The notes: generated from the letters alone by a model not told the origin. 64,000 bases of DNA from Alphaproteobacteria bacterium MedPE-SWcel (GCA_001874255.1 MPDC01000016.1:45465-109464), one strand, 5' to 3'. Positions 16,317 to 25,469 are shown, counted from the first letter of the stretch. Program-made: numbers and translations.

Positions 16317-18205
16317 GTCTTCGGGCCTTTGCTGCCGATCTCGCCGATTGTTCCGGTGATCTTTTGTCCGCCCGTCGGCGGCGAGGGTTGCCCTGCCTGG
16401 GGCGCTCCCGGCTGTGGTGAACCCGGCTGTGATGAACCCGGCTTTGCTGTGCCCTGTTTTGCCGTGCCTGGCTGTCCCGCGGTCGGCTGGGGGGCGGGTT
16501 GGCGAATGTCGCGATGGTTGCTCACCATCTTGCGCAGCACCTCGTCCTTGGGCCCAAAGGCCGCCATTGTGCCTTGATCGATCACCAGGATCTTGTCGCA
16601 TTCCTGAATGGCTGCAGGCCGGTGCGCCATGATCAGAACCGATTTGCCCTCCGCCTTCAGCCCTTTGATTGCATTGTTCAGGGCCACCGAACCATCGTTA
16701 TCCAGGTTGGAATTGGGTTCATCCAGAATCACGATCACCGGATCTCCATACAGTGCGCGGGCAAGTCCAATCCGCTGCATCTGGCCACCGGACAGCCGTC
16801 CGCCGCTGGATCGCACCGTCGTGTCATATCCATCCGGCAGCTTCACAATCATCTCATGCGCGGCCGCCTTTTTCGCGGCTTCAACCACCTGAGCCGCATC
16901 CGGTGCCGCGGCGAGCCGGGCGATGTTCTGCGCGATGGTGCCGTCAAACAGTTGCACGCGCTGCGGCAGATAGCCGATATGATCCCCCAGAACCGAGGGA
17001 GCGTATTGCGACAGCGCCGCGCCGTCGAGCCGGACCGTCCCGGCCGCAGCACGCCAGGCGCCGGTCAGCACCCGCGCCAATGTGGATTTCCCCGACCCCG
17101 ACGGACCAATCACACCGATTGCCTCACCCGGCTCGACCCGAAAGGTGACATTGCGCAACAGAGGCCGGTTCTCACCCGGAGCGGTGGCGGCCAGCGACTC
17201 GACGTCCAGGATGGCGCGCGGCTTCGGCAATTCGGTACGAAACGGTTCCGGCGGCGTTTTTCCCAACAGCTGTTCAAGGTTCAGCCACCCTTTGCGGGCG
17301 CGCTGCACCACGGGCCACTGCCCAAGACCCATCTCGATCGGGGCAAGTGCGCGTCCCATCAGAATCGATCCTGCAATCATTGCGCCGGGGCTGACCTCGC
17401 CCTGCAAGGTCAGATAGGCGCCGAGCCCAAGCATCGCGGATTGCAAAAACAGCCGCAGCGTTTTGGTCAGCGTGCCGAACGACCCTGTCACATCCGCTGC
17501 GGTCACGGTGTCGACCAGCGCCTTGTCCCGTGATTGGTGCCAGCGCCGGAAGGCCGAATCGCGCATCCCCATGGCCTGAATCATCTCGGCCTCGTTGCGA
17601 ATTTCCTCCGATTGCAGCATCGCCTGATGGCTGCTCATCATTGCGGCCTTGCCGGGCGCCGCGCTCAGAACCTGATTGAGGACAGCGATCGAAATCAGCA
17701 CCGTGCCGCCAATAACCGCCAGCAGACCAAGCCAGGGGTGGAACAGGGCTATCCCCATGAGAAAGATCGGCGTCCACGGCAAATCATAGGCCGCCAGCAC
17801 AACCGGCGAGGAAATCAGCTTCTGAATGCTTTCCAAATCGCTGAGCCCGGTTTGCGATTCGGCATCCCGAGAGACGGCCGCCCTGCGGATCATGGCGTCA
17901 AACACGCGTTGATCCAGATCGGCCTGAAACCTGGCCGCCACTCTGCGCATCACACGGCCACGTACGGCGTCCAGCAGCCCCATCATTCCGTAGAGAAACA
18001 GCACCAGAAGAGACAGCGCCACCAGCGTCGCCTCAGAGCGGCTGCCAAGCACACGGTCATAGACCTGCATCATGTACAGCGGTCCGGTCAGCATCAGCAA
18101 ATTTACAAATGCGCTGAACAGAGCCACGCCCCAATAGAGGCTCCGACTCCGCCGCCGCACGGACAAAAGCTCGTCGCGCCCAGCAATTACAAAAGAATTT
18201 TTCAT
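16313..18205 (-). CDS. PrtD-family type I secretion permease/ATPase
   Basis: The 630-residue protein has a six-helix ABC transmembrane domain (about residues 20-310) and a nucleotide-binding domain with Walker A IGPSGSGKST, signature RLSGGQMQRIGLARAL and Walker B VIVILDEPNSNLD, followed by the H-loop histidine in MAHR. It powers one-step export of RTX-type proteins with the adjacent HlyD protein. After residue 570 it has a low-complexity tail of pentapeptide repeats (residues about 580-607) that ordinary PrtD proteins lack. The ATG at 18205 is divergent from mlaA. Confidence 0.94.
   Translation of the reverse strand: MKNSFVIAGRDELLSVRRRSRSLYWGVALFSAFVNLLMLTGPLYMMQVYDRVLGSRSEATLVALSLLVLFLYGMMGLLDAVRGRVMRRVAARFQADLDQRVFDAMIRRAAVSRDAESQTGLSDLESIQKLISSPVVLAAYDLPWTPIFLMGIALFHPWLGLLAVIGGTVLISIAVLNQVLSAAPGKAAMMSSHQAMLQSEEIRNEAEMIQAMGMRDSAFRRWHQSRDKALVDTVTAADVTGSFGTLTKTLRLFLQSAMLGLGAYLTLQGEVSPGAMIAGSILMGRALAPIEMGLGQWPVVQRARKGWLNLEQLLGKTPPEPFRTELPKPRAILDVESLAATAPGENRPLLRNVTFRVEPGEAIGVIGPSGSGKSTLARVLTGAWRAAAGTVRLDGAALSQYAPSVLGDHIGYLPQRVQLFDGTIAQNIARLAAAPDAAQVVEAAKKAAAHEMIVKLPDGYDTTVRSSGGRLSGGQMQRIGLARALYGDPVIVILDEPNSNLDNDGSVALNNAIKGLKAEGKSVLIMAHRPAAIQECDKILVIDQGTMAAFGPKDEVLRKMVSNHRDIRQPAPQPTAGQPGTAKQGTAKPGSSQPGSPQPGAPQAGQPSPPTGGQKITGTIGEIGSKGPKT
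16385..16468 (-). repeat. 15-bp imperfect tandem repeat encoding pentapeptides in the ABC ATPase tail
   Basis: The 3' end of the secretion ATPase gene carries five to six imperfect 15-bp units read as GTAKQ, GTAKP, GSSQP, GSPQP, GAPQA and a partial GQP. The period of exactly five codons keeps the frame if copies are gained or lost. The tail would be disordered and rich in glycine and proline. Confidence 0.8.
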
Positions 18206-18225
18206 ACCGACCTAGTAGATCTTGC

Positions 18226-18251
18226 TTCGAACCCCTTTATAAGGGCTCGAA
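18226..18251. promoter_or_regulatory. Imperfect inverted repeat in the secretion-operon/mlaA divergent region
   Basis: CCCTT-TAT-AAGGG forms the core of an imperfect palindrome flanked by TTCGA and TCGAA in near-symmetric position. It lies 21 bp upstream of the ABC gene start and 154 bp upstream of mlaA. Its position suits an operator for the secretion operon, but no regulator gene is adjacent. Confidence 0.4.
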
Positions 18252-18404
18252 TTCGTTTTGAAAGAGTGACGGGCATCTGTTCCAAATCTGCCACACAGCG
18301 TGGGTTTGCGAGGTACCGGACTGGGATCGCGGCCAGAGATCGCTAAGTGACACATAGTTTAGGATCCGCCCATCGGCGCCGCCACAAACTGGAAATTGGT
18401 AGGC

Positions 18405-19166
18405 ATGTTTGAATTGTTGAAAAAACCCGTACTCGTTGTCGCTCTCTCCTCGACCGTTTTGACGGCAGCCTGTGCGACACAGGATCCGGTCGCCCGTGCC
18501 AGCGGCGAGATCTTTGACCCCTATGAGAACACAAACCGGTCCATCCACCAGTTCAACAAGGGGCTGGACCGCTATGCCTTTCGCCCGGCCTCCAAGGGCT
18601 ATGTCACGATCGTCCCTCCGGACATGGTGACGGCATTCGGCAATTTCGCGGAAAACCTGTCCAAGCCCGGCGATGCGGTGAACTACCTGTTGCAGGGCAA
18701 TATAAAGGGAGCAGGCCAGGCCCTTGGCCGCTTTGCCGTAAACACGATTTTCGGGATCGGCGGACTGGGTGATCCGGCCACCGATTTCAAGATGGCTCCG
18801 GCCCGCACCGATTTCGGCGAAACCCTGCATGTCTGGGGTGCCGGCGAGGGTGCCTATGTCGAGCTTCCGGGCTTTGGCCCGTCCACCACACGGGACGCTG
18901 TCGGTATCTTTGTTGATTTTTTCACCAATCCGCTGAGCCAGCTTGAGAACAATCCCGCCGAAGATCTGGATATTCCGGCCAAGATCGTGGATCAGCTTGG
19001 AAATCGTGGCACATATTCAGACACGATCGACTCGATTCTCTATGAGAGCGCAGACAGCTATGCCCAGAGCCGCCAGATCTATCTGCAGAACCGCCGCTTC
19101 GAGCTGGGTCAGGAAAACACCAGCGCGGACATCGATCCGTTCGAACTGGACACCGGAGGATTTTAA
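18405..19166 (+). CDS. mlaA: MlaA/VacJ family outer-membrane lipoprotein
   Basis: The 253-residue protein starts with a lipoprotein signal peptide ending in the lipobox LTAAC at about residue 24. It contains DPYENTNRSIHQFNKGLDRY and GGLGDPATDFKMAPARTDFGETLHVWG, diagnostic of MlaA. With MlaC and the MlaFEDB complex it removes misplaced phospholipids from the outer leaflet of the outer membrane. The ATG at 18405 is preferred to an in-frame TTG at 18396. It is followed after 2 bp by mlaC, as in many alphaproteobacteria. Confidence 0.95.
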   Translation: MFELLKKPVLVVALSSTVLTAACATQDPVARASGEIFDPYENTNRSIHQFNKGLDRYAFRPASKGYVTIVPPDMVTAFGNFAENLSKPGDAVNYLLQGNIKGAGQALGRFAVNTIFGIGGLGDPATDFKMAPARTDFGETLHVWGAGEGAYVELPGFGPSTTRDAVGIFVDFFTNPLSQLENNPAEDLDIPAKIVDQLGNRGTYSDTIDSILYESADSYAQSRQIYLQNRRFELGQENTSADIDPFELDTGGF

Positions 19167-19168
19167 CC

Positions 19169-19759
19169 ATGCATCGCCGTAATTTTCTGGCCTCCCTGAG
19201 CGCCCTTGGCACCGCCGCAGTTGCGGGGCCCGCCCTGGCCCTGAACGAGAGTTCGGCCTCGGATCTGATCAACCACCTGGTGACGGACATCAACAGCGTC
19301 ATCGCCTCGGGCAAGGCCGAAGGCGCGATGTACCGCGAATTCGAACGCATCTTCCAACGCTACAGCGACACGTCCTATATCGCGGCCTACGCGATGGGGG
19401 TGGATGCCCGTCGTGCCAGCAACGGCCAGAAACGCGCATTTTCCGACGCCTTCCAAGGCTATATTGCCCGCAAATACGGCAGTCGTTTCCGTGAATTCAT
19501 TGGCGGTCGCCTCGAAGTATCCGGCGTCAAGAAGGTCAAGAAGTGGTACGAGGTCTCTTGCGTCGCCTATCTGCGCGGCCAGTCCCCGTTCGAAGTGACC
19601 TTCCACGTCTCCGACCGCTCCGGCAAGGACCTGTTCTTCAACATGTTCATTGAGGGCGTGAACCTGCTGCTGACCGAACGCACCGAAATCGGAGCCATGA
19701 TCGACAGACACGGTGGAGACATCGACAAGATGATCGTGGACCTCAAGAAACTCAGCTGA
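19169..19759 (+). CDS. mlaC: MlaC/Ttg2D family periplasmic phospholipid-binding protein
   Basis: The 196-residue protein begins with a signal sequence MHRRNFLASLSALGTAAVAG, whose paired arginines resemble a Tat signal. The mature part has YIAAYAMGVDARRASNGQKRAFSDAF and KVKKWYEVSCVAYLRG typical of MlaC. It shuttles phospholipids across the periplasm between MlaA and the inner-membrane Mla complex, whose genes are not in the window. It ends 50 bp before a clear terminator. Confidence 0.92.
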   Translation: MHRRNFLASLSALGTAAVAGPALALNESSASDLINHLVTDINSVIASGKAEGAMYREFERIFQRYSDTSYIAAYAMGVDARRASNGQKRAFSDAFQGYIARKYGSRFREFIGGRLEVSGVKKVKKWYEVSCVAYLRGQSPFEVTFHVSDRSGKDLFFNMFIEGVNLLLTERTEIGAMIDRHGGDIDKMIVDLKKLS

Positions 19760-19809
19760 AGCCCCCCCGATGATCGGGGATCACGTTTTGTTGACTGCGT
19801 CACATCTGC

Positions 19810-19834
19810 AAAGGCCCCGAGAGGGGCCTTTTTT
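19810..19834 (+). terminator. Rho-independent terminator after mlaAC
   Basis: AAAGGCCCC, loop GAGA, GGGGCCTTT and a run of six T form a textbook intrinsic terminator. The symmetric A-run means it could also work for smpB on the opposite strand. Confidence 0.93.
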
Positions 19835-19903
19835 GCATGTTTCCTGCATGTTGTCGGCTCGAACCTGAACCCTGACCGACCGACCGGCCTGCTGCGCAGC
19901 AGG

Positions 19904-20380
19904 TCAGCTATGGTCCTTCAGCAAGCGTTGCTTCTGGCGTGACCAATCTCGCTTGGCCTGCGCCTCGCGCTTGTCATGGTTCTTCTTGCCCTTGGCGATA
20001 CCGATTTTGATCTTCGCCCGCCCCCTGTGGTTGAAGTACAGCACCAGCGGCACCAATGTCATGCCCTTGCGCTGCGTTGCGTTCCACAGGTCGGCCAGCT
20101 CCTTGCGCGACACCAACAGCTTGCGACGCCGACGTTCCTCATGTTTGAACATCTTCGCCTGCTCGTAGGGCGCAATGTAGGAATTCACCAGCCACAGCTC
20201 GCCATTGTCGACGGTCGCGTAGGATTCCGCTATATTGGAACCTCCGGCCCGCAGCGATTTGACCTCGGATCCTTCAAGCATGATGCCGCATTCGAGATCC
20301 CGTTCGATCGCATAGTCGAAGCGAGCACGGCGATTTTCGGCAATCACTTTGTAGTTCGGGTCTGTCTTTGCTTGGGCCAT
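19904..20380 (-). CDS. smpB: SsrA-binding protein SmpB
   Basis: The 158-residue protein starts [26 protein letters not shown] and contains [37 protein letters not shown] and the basic C-terminal tail [17 protein letters not shown]. It carries tmRNA to stalled ribosomes for trans-translation. The length is normal. It converges with mlaC across the shared terminator, and lies downstream of an EamA transporter on the same strand. Confidence 0.97.
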   Translation of the reverse strand: MAQAKTDPNYKVIAENRRARFDYAIERDLECGIMLEGSEVKSLRAGGSNIAESYATVDNGELWLVNSYIAPYEQAKMFKHEERRRRKLLVSRKELADLWNATQRKGMTLVPLVLYFNHRGRAKIKIGIAKGKKNHDKREAQAKRDWSRQKQRLLKDHS

Positions 20381-20485
20381 GGAGCGCAGATGTAAGGCGG
20401 CAGGCAGTCGTGCGCAAGGTCACGTGACACCGAAAGCCCGCGTATTCTGTGGTCCAAGTACGGCCAATGTACGGACTATGCACGG

Positions 20486-20530
20486 TCTGGGCGCGGCTCT
20501 GGGCGCAACTTGGGCACAACTTGAGCCATG
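20486..20530. repeat. Four degenerate 11-12-bp phased repeats between the EamA and smpB genes
   Basis: Units at 20486-20497, 20498-20508, 20509-20519 and 20520-20530 read TCTGGGCGCGGC, TCTGGGCGCAA, CTTGGGCACAA and CTTGAGCCATG. The period is one helical turn. They lie upstream of smpB in the 162-bp gap and resemble the array at 22053-22107. Confidence 0.6.
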
Positions 20531-20542
20531 GCGGAGGTTGCC

Positions 20543-21403
20543 TCATTCAGCTTTGCGGCTGCGTATCAGCGTGAAAATGCCACTCCCCACCACCACAAGC
20601 GATCCGAGCAGGGTCATCAGGTCAGGTTGCTCGCCAAAGATCACAATGCCCAACGCCATCGCGAACACCAAACGGCTGTATCGAAACGGCGCCACCACCG
20701 CGATGTCCCCGAGGCGCATTGCGCCGGTCAGTGCCATGTAGGCGAGGACCCCGACGGCGATTGCAGCGCCCAGCGCCATGCCCTGCGCTGCAGTGGGCCA
20801 GACAGCCCCGCCTGTCCAGCTCAACGCGATGATGCCCGCCACCGTCAGCATGGCAAAGCCAAATATCCCCAGTTGCGCATTGCTCATCGTCTTAGGCGCC
20901 GCCCGGGTCGCCAGATCACGGCCCGCAAATCCCAACATGCCAGCGACGGCCAGCAGGGAGGTCGCCTCGAAACCGCTCATGCCCGGCCGCAGGATCATCA
21001 GAACCCCAGCGAAACCGATCCCGATGGCGAGCCACCGCCGCCAGCCCACCCGGGCCCCAAAGAACACGACCGCGCCCGCCGTCACCACCAGCGGCGTAGC
21101 CTGCAGAATGGCCGAGGCCAAGGACAAGGGCGCCAATACGATGGCAAGGGTGAAGAAAAGCCGCCCGGAGACCTCTGCCACAGCGCGCCAGATCAGCGGG
21201 CGCGTGCAAAACCCCGGGTGCCAGAGAGCGGCCCCTTGCGCACGCGCCATGGCCCCGAAAATCGCCATGCCTCCAAGGCCAAAAAGGATCAGGACCTGCC
21301 CGGTCGGCATGGTCTCCGCGATGGTCTTGATGATCATGTCCTCAATCGCGAAAGCGGCCATCGCGAGCCCCATCAGGAGGCTCCCTCGCAAAGTGTCAGT
21401 CAT
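20543..21403 (-). CDS. EamA/DMT family transporter
   Basis: The 286-residue protein has about ten hydrophobic helices in two EamA repeats, with RDLATRAAPKTMSNAQLGIFGF between halves and PFRYSRLVFAMALGIVIFGE near the end, both typical of the drug/metabolite transporter superfamily. The substrate is not known. It starts 15 bp downstream of the XRE-cupin regulator stop and is probably in the same transcript, so it may be part of that regulon. Confidence 0.88.
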   Translation of the reverse strand: MTDTLRGSLLMGLAMAAFAIEDMIIKTIAETMPTGQVLILFGLGGMAIFGAMARAQGAALWHPGFCTRPLIWRAVAEVSGRLFFTLAIVLAPLSLASAILQATPLVVTAGAVVFFGARVGWRRWLAIGIGFAGVLMILRPGMSGFEATSLLAVAGMLGFAGRDLATRAAPKTMSNAQLGIFGFAMLTVAGIIALSWTGGAVWPTAAQGMALGAAIAVGVLAYMALTGAMRLGDIAVVAPFRYSRLVFAMALGIVIFGEQPDLMTLLGSLVVVGSGIFTLIRSRKAE

Positions 21404-21418
21404 GGAGTGCTATGTCTT

Positions 21419-21967
21419 TCAATTGCTGTGCAGGCCCAGCGGCGCCGGATAATGCAGGGTGTTGAAAAAAGCCGCCCCCTCGGGTCCGGCCCGGTATCCA
21501 TGGGGCTGATCCGCGCGAAACCGGACACCTTTCCCCGGCGACAGCGTCTGCCAATCGTCACCTGTCCTGAGCTCCAAAGCGCCACGCTGCAGCAGGATTT
21601 CTTCGATCACGCCCTGATCATGGGCCCGGCTGTCGTGACTCTGGCCCGCCTCGAGCCCCACCAGAAACGTCTCGCTGCGCAATGCGGGATCGAACGGGAA
21701 CACCGGCGTCACGGACAGGCTGCCTGGAAACTCGATCGTTCCACTGCGGCCCGCATCCGGACAGGCGCCCTCGATCAAGGCGGTCAGGGGCAGATGAAAC
21801 CCGCGCGTGATTTTCCACAACGTCGCGATGGTCGGACTGGATTCCCCCCGCTCGATCTGGCCCAGCATGGCCTTGCTGACCCCGGTCAGCTCCGCCGCCG
21901 CGCTCAGACTCAGGCCTGCCGCCTTGCGGAGCTGGCGCAGGTTGGCCCCAATCAGGTCTTCTCGCAC
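21419..21967 (-). CDS. XRE family transcriptional regulator with cupin domain
   Basis: The 182-residue protein joins an N-terminal helix-turn-helix (about residues 6-60, LRQLRKAAGLSLSAAAELTG and KAMLGQIERGESSPTIATLW) to a C-terminal cupin sensor domain (about residues 105-175). The GTG at 21967 has GGAG nine bases upstream; the frame remains open further upstream without a ribosome site. Regulators of this type sense small ligands and often repress their own and a divergent transporter gene. The double palindrome at 22158-22200 is a good candidate binding site. Confidence 0.9.
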   Translation of the reverse strand: MREDLIGANLRQLRKAAGLSLSAAAELTGVSKAMLGQIERGESSPTIATLWKITRGFHLPLTALIEGACPDAGRSGTIEFPGSLSVTPVFPFDPALRSETFLVGLEAGQSHDSRAHDQGVIEEILLQRGALELRTGDDWQTLSPGKGVRFRADQPHGYRAGPEGAAFFNTLHYPAPLGLHSN

Positions 21968-22052
21968 GTGCCAATTCTCCGTTCTGTCACTCTGCAACAG
22001 GCTGCAGCAGATCGAGACCATATCGATCCGCTGTCGACCCAATGTCTGAAAA

Positions 22053-22107
22053 CTGTCAGACCATGGTCAGACCACTGTCAGGCCACGTTTGGGCCACGTT
22101 TGGGCCA
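22053..22107. repeat. Five tandem 11-bp phased repeats upstream of the XRE-cupin gene
   Basis: Consecutive units read CTGTCAGACCA, TGGTCAGACCA, CTGTCAGGCCA, CGTTTGGGCCA and CGTTTGGGCCA with no gaps. The second is itself a palindrome, TGGTC-A-GACCA. The 11-bp period places each unit on the same face of the helix, as expected for cooperative protein binding or slippage-derived repeats. The array lies 86 bp upstream of the regulator start. Confidence 0.75.
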
Positions 22108-22157
22108 CCGCCAGATCAAGCTCAGATCAATCTCGGCCAAAATTTTCCTTGCCATTC

Positions 22158-22200
22158 GTGCGTTATAGCGCACAAATACATCCTGAGCGCTATAACGCAC
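22158..22200. promoter_or_regulatory. Pair of near-identical 16-bp palindromic operators between the XRE-cupin and BenE genes
   Basis: GTGCGTTATAGCGCAC at 22158-22173 and GAGCGCTATAACGCAC at 22185-22200 are inverted versions of one near-palindrome, GTGCGYTATARCGCAC. Their centres are 27 bp apart. The second ends 38 bp before the transporter ATG, and the TATA cores could overlap a -10 box. This is the expected look of an XRE-cupin operator controlling the divergent promoters. Confidence 0.75.
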
Positions 22201-22238
22201 AATCCACACTACGTTCCCTCTTCCTGAAAGGCCAGCCC

Positions 22239-23402
22239 ATGTTCCGCGCGCTCAAGGCTTCGCATCTGACGGCCGGCCTGATCGTCGTTCTGGTGGGCTA
22301 TACCAGTTCCGTCGCCATTATCTTTCAGGCCATTGCCGCCGTCGATGCGACACAGGAACAAGCGGCAAGCTGGATGATGGCACTCGGGCTGGGCATGGGC
22401 CTCACCACGCTGGTGCTCTCCCTCGGCAGCCGCATGCCGGTGCTGACGGCCTGGTCCACGCCCGGCGCTGCATTGCTCGCCACGGGGCTTGACGGGATCC
22501 CACTATCGGAGGCTGTCGGAGCCTTCCTGTTCAGCGGCACCCTGCTGGTGGTGACCGGGGCATCGGGATGGTTCGAACGCCTCGCCCGATTGATCCCGGA
22601 TCATTTGGCCAATGCGCTGTTGGCTGGAATACTGTTCCCTTTCGGCCTTTCTGCATTCCAGGCCCTCGCCAGCGACACCGTTCTCGTCGGCGCCATGGCT
22701 CTCAGCTATCTCCTCGGGAGGCTGATGATGCCGCGCTATGCGATCCCCGTGGCTCTCTTTGTCGGAGTGTTGATCGCGGCCGCAACGGGGCAATTCGGCA
22801 GTGCCGGGGCGCTGGATCTCTCACTCAGCACACCTGTCTTTGTGATGCCCAGCTTCAACTGGTCGGTCCTGCTTGGCATCGGGCTGCCACTTTATGTGGT
22901 GACCATGTGTTCGCAGAACATCCCCGGCGTGGTGACATTGCGCGCGGCCGGCTACGCGCCGCCGGTCTCATTTGCCCTGATCGTCACCGGCCTTGCCTCC
23001 GTTCTGCTGGCGCCCTTTGGCGGCTACGCCTTCAACCTCGCAGCGATCACCGCCGCGATCTGTGCGGGACCGGAAGCGGACGAAGACCCTCGGACGCGCT
23101 ATCTCGCTGCTGTGATCGCCGGGCTGATCTATTGCCTTGTGGGACTGGGCGGCGCAGCGGTCATCGCAGTGTTTCTGCTGGCCCCGCCCGCATTGGTGGC
23201 CGCGATTGCCGGGCTGGCTCTGTTGGGGACCATCGCCACCAGCCTGTCCCGTGCTTTGGCAGTTGCGGACACCCGCGAATCCGGCCTCGTGACCTTCATG
23301 ATCGCCCTGTCCGGGGTTGGGTTCGGGGGAATTGGCGCGCCGTTTTGGGCCCTGATCATCGGCTATGCAGTGTATCACATATTGGCACAAAAGACCGACT
23401 GA
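22239..23402 (+). CDS. BenE family (benzoate/H+ symporter-type) transporter
   Basis: The 387-residue membrane protein has about twelve hydrophobic segments and BenE family landmarks such as AWSTPGAALLATG near residue 70, VVTMCSQNIPGVVTLRAAGY and PFGGYAFNLAAITAAICAGPEADEDPRTRY. BenE proteins import benzoate or related organic solutes with protons. No benzoate degradation genes are near, so the substrate is open. The ATG at 22239 begins the first helix. The gene is divergent from the XRE-cupin regulator and probably controlled by it. Confidence 0.9.
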   Translation: MFRALKASHLTAGLIVVLVGYTSSVAIIFQAIAAVDATQEQAASWMMALGLGMGLTTLVLSLGSRMPVLTAWSTPGAALLATGLDGIPLSEAVGAFLFSGTLLVVTGASGWFERLARLIPDHLANALLAGILFPFGLSAFQALASDTVLVGAMALSYLLGRLMMPRYAIPVALFVGVLIAAATGQFGSAGALDLSLSTPVFVMPSFNWSVLLGIGLPLYVVTMCSQNIPGVVTLRAAGYAPPVSFALIVTGLASVLLAPFGGYAFNLAAITAAICAGPEADEDPRTRYLAAVIAGLIYCLVGLGGAAVIAVFLLAPPALVAAIAGLALLGTIATSLSRALAVADTRESGLVTFMIALSGVGFGGIGAPFWALIIGYAVYHILAQKTD

Positions 23403-23526
23403 GCCCGCGCCCGGTTGCACCTCTGCAGGAATCGGACCATATCGTTCTAAACGAACCGAAAGCGCCCCCGACATGTTGCCTTTGTTGCGCGAATAGTGTC
23501 CCTGTGGGCAAAAAGGGAACGACGAT

Positions 23527-25371
23527 ATGCCGATGTACCGATCAAGAACCTCCACCCACGGGCGCAACATGGCCGGTGCACGCGGCCTCTGGCGCGCTAC
23601 CGGCATGACCGACAGCGATTTCGGCAAGCCGATCATCGCCATCGTCAATTCGTTCACGCAATTCGTACCCGGCCACGTCCACCTGAAGGATCTGGGCCAG
23701 ATGGTCGCCCGTGAGGTCGAGGCCGCAGGCGGTGTGGCCAAGGAATTCAACACCATAGCGGTGGATGACGGCATTGCGATGGGCCATGATGGCATGCTCT
23801 ACTCCCTGCCCTCGCGCGAAGTCATCGCGGACAGCGTCGAATATATGGTCAATGCCCATTGCGCCGACGCCATGGTCTGCATCTCCAATTGCGACAAGAT
23901 CACGCCCGGCATGATGATGGCAGCCATGCGCCTGAACATTCCGGTGATCTTTGTCTCCGGTGGTCCAATGGAGGCGGGCAAGATCGACATCGCGGATCTG
24001 GACGCCAAGAAGATCGATCTGGTCGACGCCATGGTTGCCGCAGCCAGCGACACGCTGACCGATGCTCAGGTTCAGCATATCGAGGAAAACGCCTGCCCGA
24101 CCTGTGGCTCCTGCTCCGGGATGTTCACCGCGAATTCGATGAATTGCCTCGCCGAAGCATTGGGACTGGCGCTGCCCGGAAACGGCTCGACCCTGGCCAC
24201 CCACGCAGACCGGAAGAACCTGTTTCTCGAGGCCGGGCGTAAGATCGTGGAGATCACCAAACGCCATTATGCCGAGGAAGAAAAAGGTCTGCTGCCGCGG
24301 GACATCGCCTCTTTTGCGGCCTTCGAGAACGCCATGAGCCTAGACATCGCCATGGGGGGCTCCACCAACACGGTTCTGCATCTGCTCGCCATCGCGCATG
24401 AGGGCAAGGTCAATTTCACCATGCAGGACATTGACCGGCTGAGCCGCAAGGTCCCCTGTCTGTGCAAAGTCGCGCCCAATACCGAAAACGTCCATATGGA
24501 AGACGTGCATCGGGCGGGTGGGATCTTTTCCATTCTCGGCGAATTGTACCGGGCGGGCCTGCTGCATGGCGACACCGGCACCGTGCACAGCCGGACGATG
24601 GCCGAAGCGATCGCCAAATGGGACGTCACAGTCGCCAACAACCCCGAGGCCGAGGCGCTGTTCAAGGCCGCGCCCGGCGGTGTGCGCACCACCGAGGCCT
24701 TCAGCCAATCCAACCGGTTCAAGGAGCTGGACACTGACCGCAAGGGCGGCGTGATCCGGTCGAAAGAGCACGCCTTCAGCCAGGATGGCGGCCTTGCGGT
24801 CCTGTTCGGCAATATTGCGCTTGAGGGCTGTATCGTGAAAACGGCCGGCGTCGACGCGTCGATCCTGAAATTCACCGGCTCCGCCTATGTCTGCGAAAGT
24901 CAGGATCAGGCCGTGAACGACATTCTGACCGGCAAGGTCAGCGCCGGCGACGTGGTGGTCATCCGCTACGAAGGTCCTCGCGGCGGGCCGGGCATGCAGG
25001 AAATGCTCTACCCGACGTCCTACCTGAAATCCAAAGGGCTCGGCAAAGACTGTGCCTTGCTCACGGATGGGCGCTTTTCCGGAGGCACCTCGGGTCTGTC
25101 CATCGGCCATGTCTCGCCCGAGGCAGCCGAAGGCGGCACCATCGGATTGGTGGAACAGGGCGACAAGATCGAGATCGATATTCCCAACCGTTCGATCCAT
25201 CTGGCGGTATCAGACGAGGTGCTCGCAACCCGTCGTGCGGCCCAGGATGCGCAGGGTTGGAAACCCGTTGCCCCACGCAAGCGCAAGGTCTCCACTGCGC
25301 TCAAAGCCTATGCCATGCTGGCAACATCCGCAGCCAAGGGCGCAGTGCGGCAGCTGCCCGATGACGAATAG
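23527..25371 (+). CDS. ilvD: Dihydroxy-acid dehydratase
   Basis: The 614-residue enzyme converts 2,3-dihydroxy acids to 2-keto acids in valine, leucine and isoleucine synthesis. Iron-sulfur cysteines are visible in [12 protein letters not shown] and [19 protein letters not shown], and the C-terminal [23 protein letters not shown] is diagnostic. The ATG at 23527, with GGGAACG upstream, and another at 23533 are both possible. It is monocistronic here. Other branched-chain genes, leuCDB, occur 22 kb downstream. Confidence 0.97.
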   Translation: MPMYRSRTSTHGRNMAGARGLWRATGMTDSDFGKPIIAIVNSFTQFVPGHVHLKDLGQMVAREVEAAGGVAKEFNTIAVDDGIAMGHDGMLYSLPSREVIADSVEYMVNAHCADAMVCISNCDKITPGMMMAAMRLNIPVIFVSGGPMEAGKIDIADLDAKKIDLVDAMVAAASDTLTDAQVQHIEENACPTCGSCSGMFTANSMNCLAEALGLALPGNGSTLATHADRKNLFLEAGRKIVEITKRHYAEEEKGLLPRDIASFAAFENAMSLDIAMGGSTNTVLHLLAIAHEGKVNFTMQDIDRLSRKVPCLCKVAPNTENVHMEDVHRAGGIFSILGELYRAGLLHGDTGTVHSRTMAEAIAKWDVTVANNPEAEALFKAAPGGVRTTEAFSQSNRFKELDTDRKGGVIRSKEHAFSQDGGLAVLFGNIALEGCIVKTAGVDASILKFTGSAYVCESQDQAVNDILTGKVSAGDVVVIRYEGPRGGPGMQEMLYPTSYLKSKGLGKDCALLTDGRFSGGTSGLSIGHVSPEAAEGGTIGLVEQGDKIEIDIPNRSIHLAVSDEVLATRRAAQDAQGWKPVAPRKRKVSTALKAYAMLATSAAKGAVRQLPDDE

Positions 25372-25469
25372 GGACGACGAATAGGTCAGGCCACGCGCCC
25401 GGCCAGCCAAACGCGCAGCGAAAACGCCCGACCTGGAACAGGCGCGAGCGTTTTCAATCTGCGCCAACC

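Noticed and set aside
12001..18000. Long plus-strand open frames opposite the GDPD, HlyD and ABC genes
   Set aside because: They are antisense shadows in GC-rich DNA; their products are rich in Arg, Gly, Pro and His and match no domain, while the minus-strand frames carry clear catalytic motifs.
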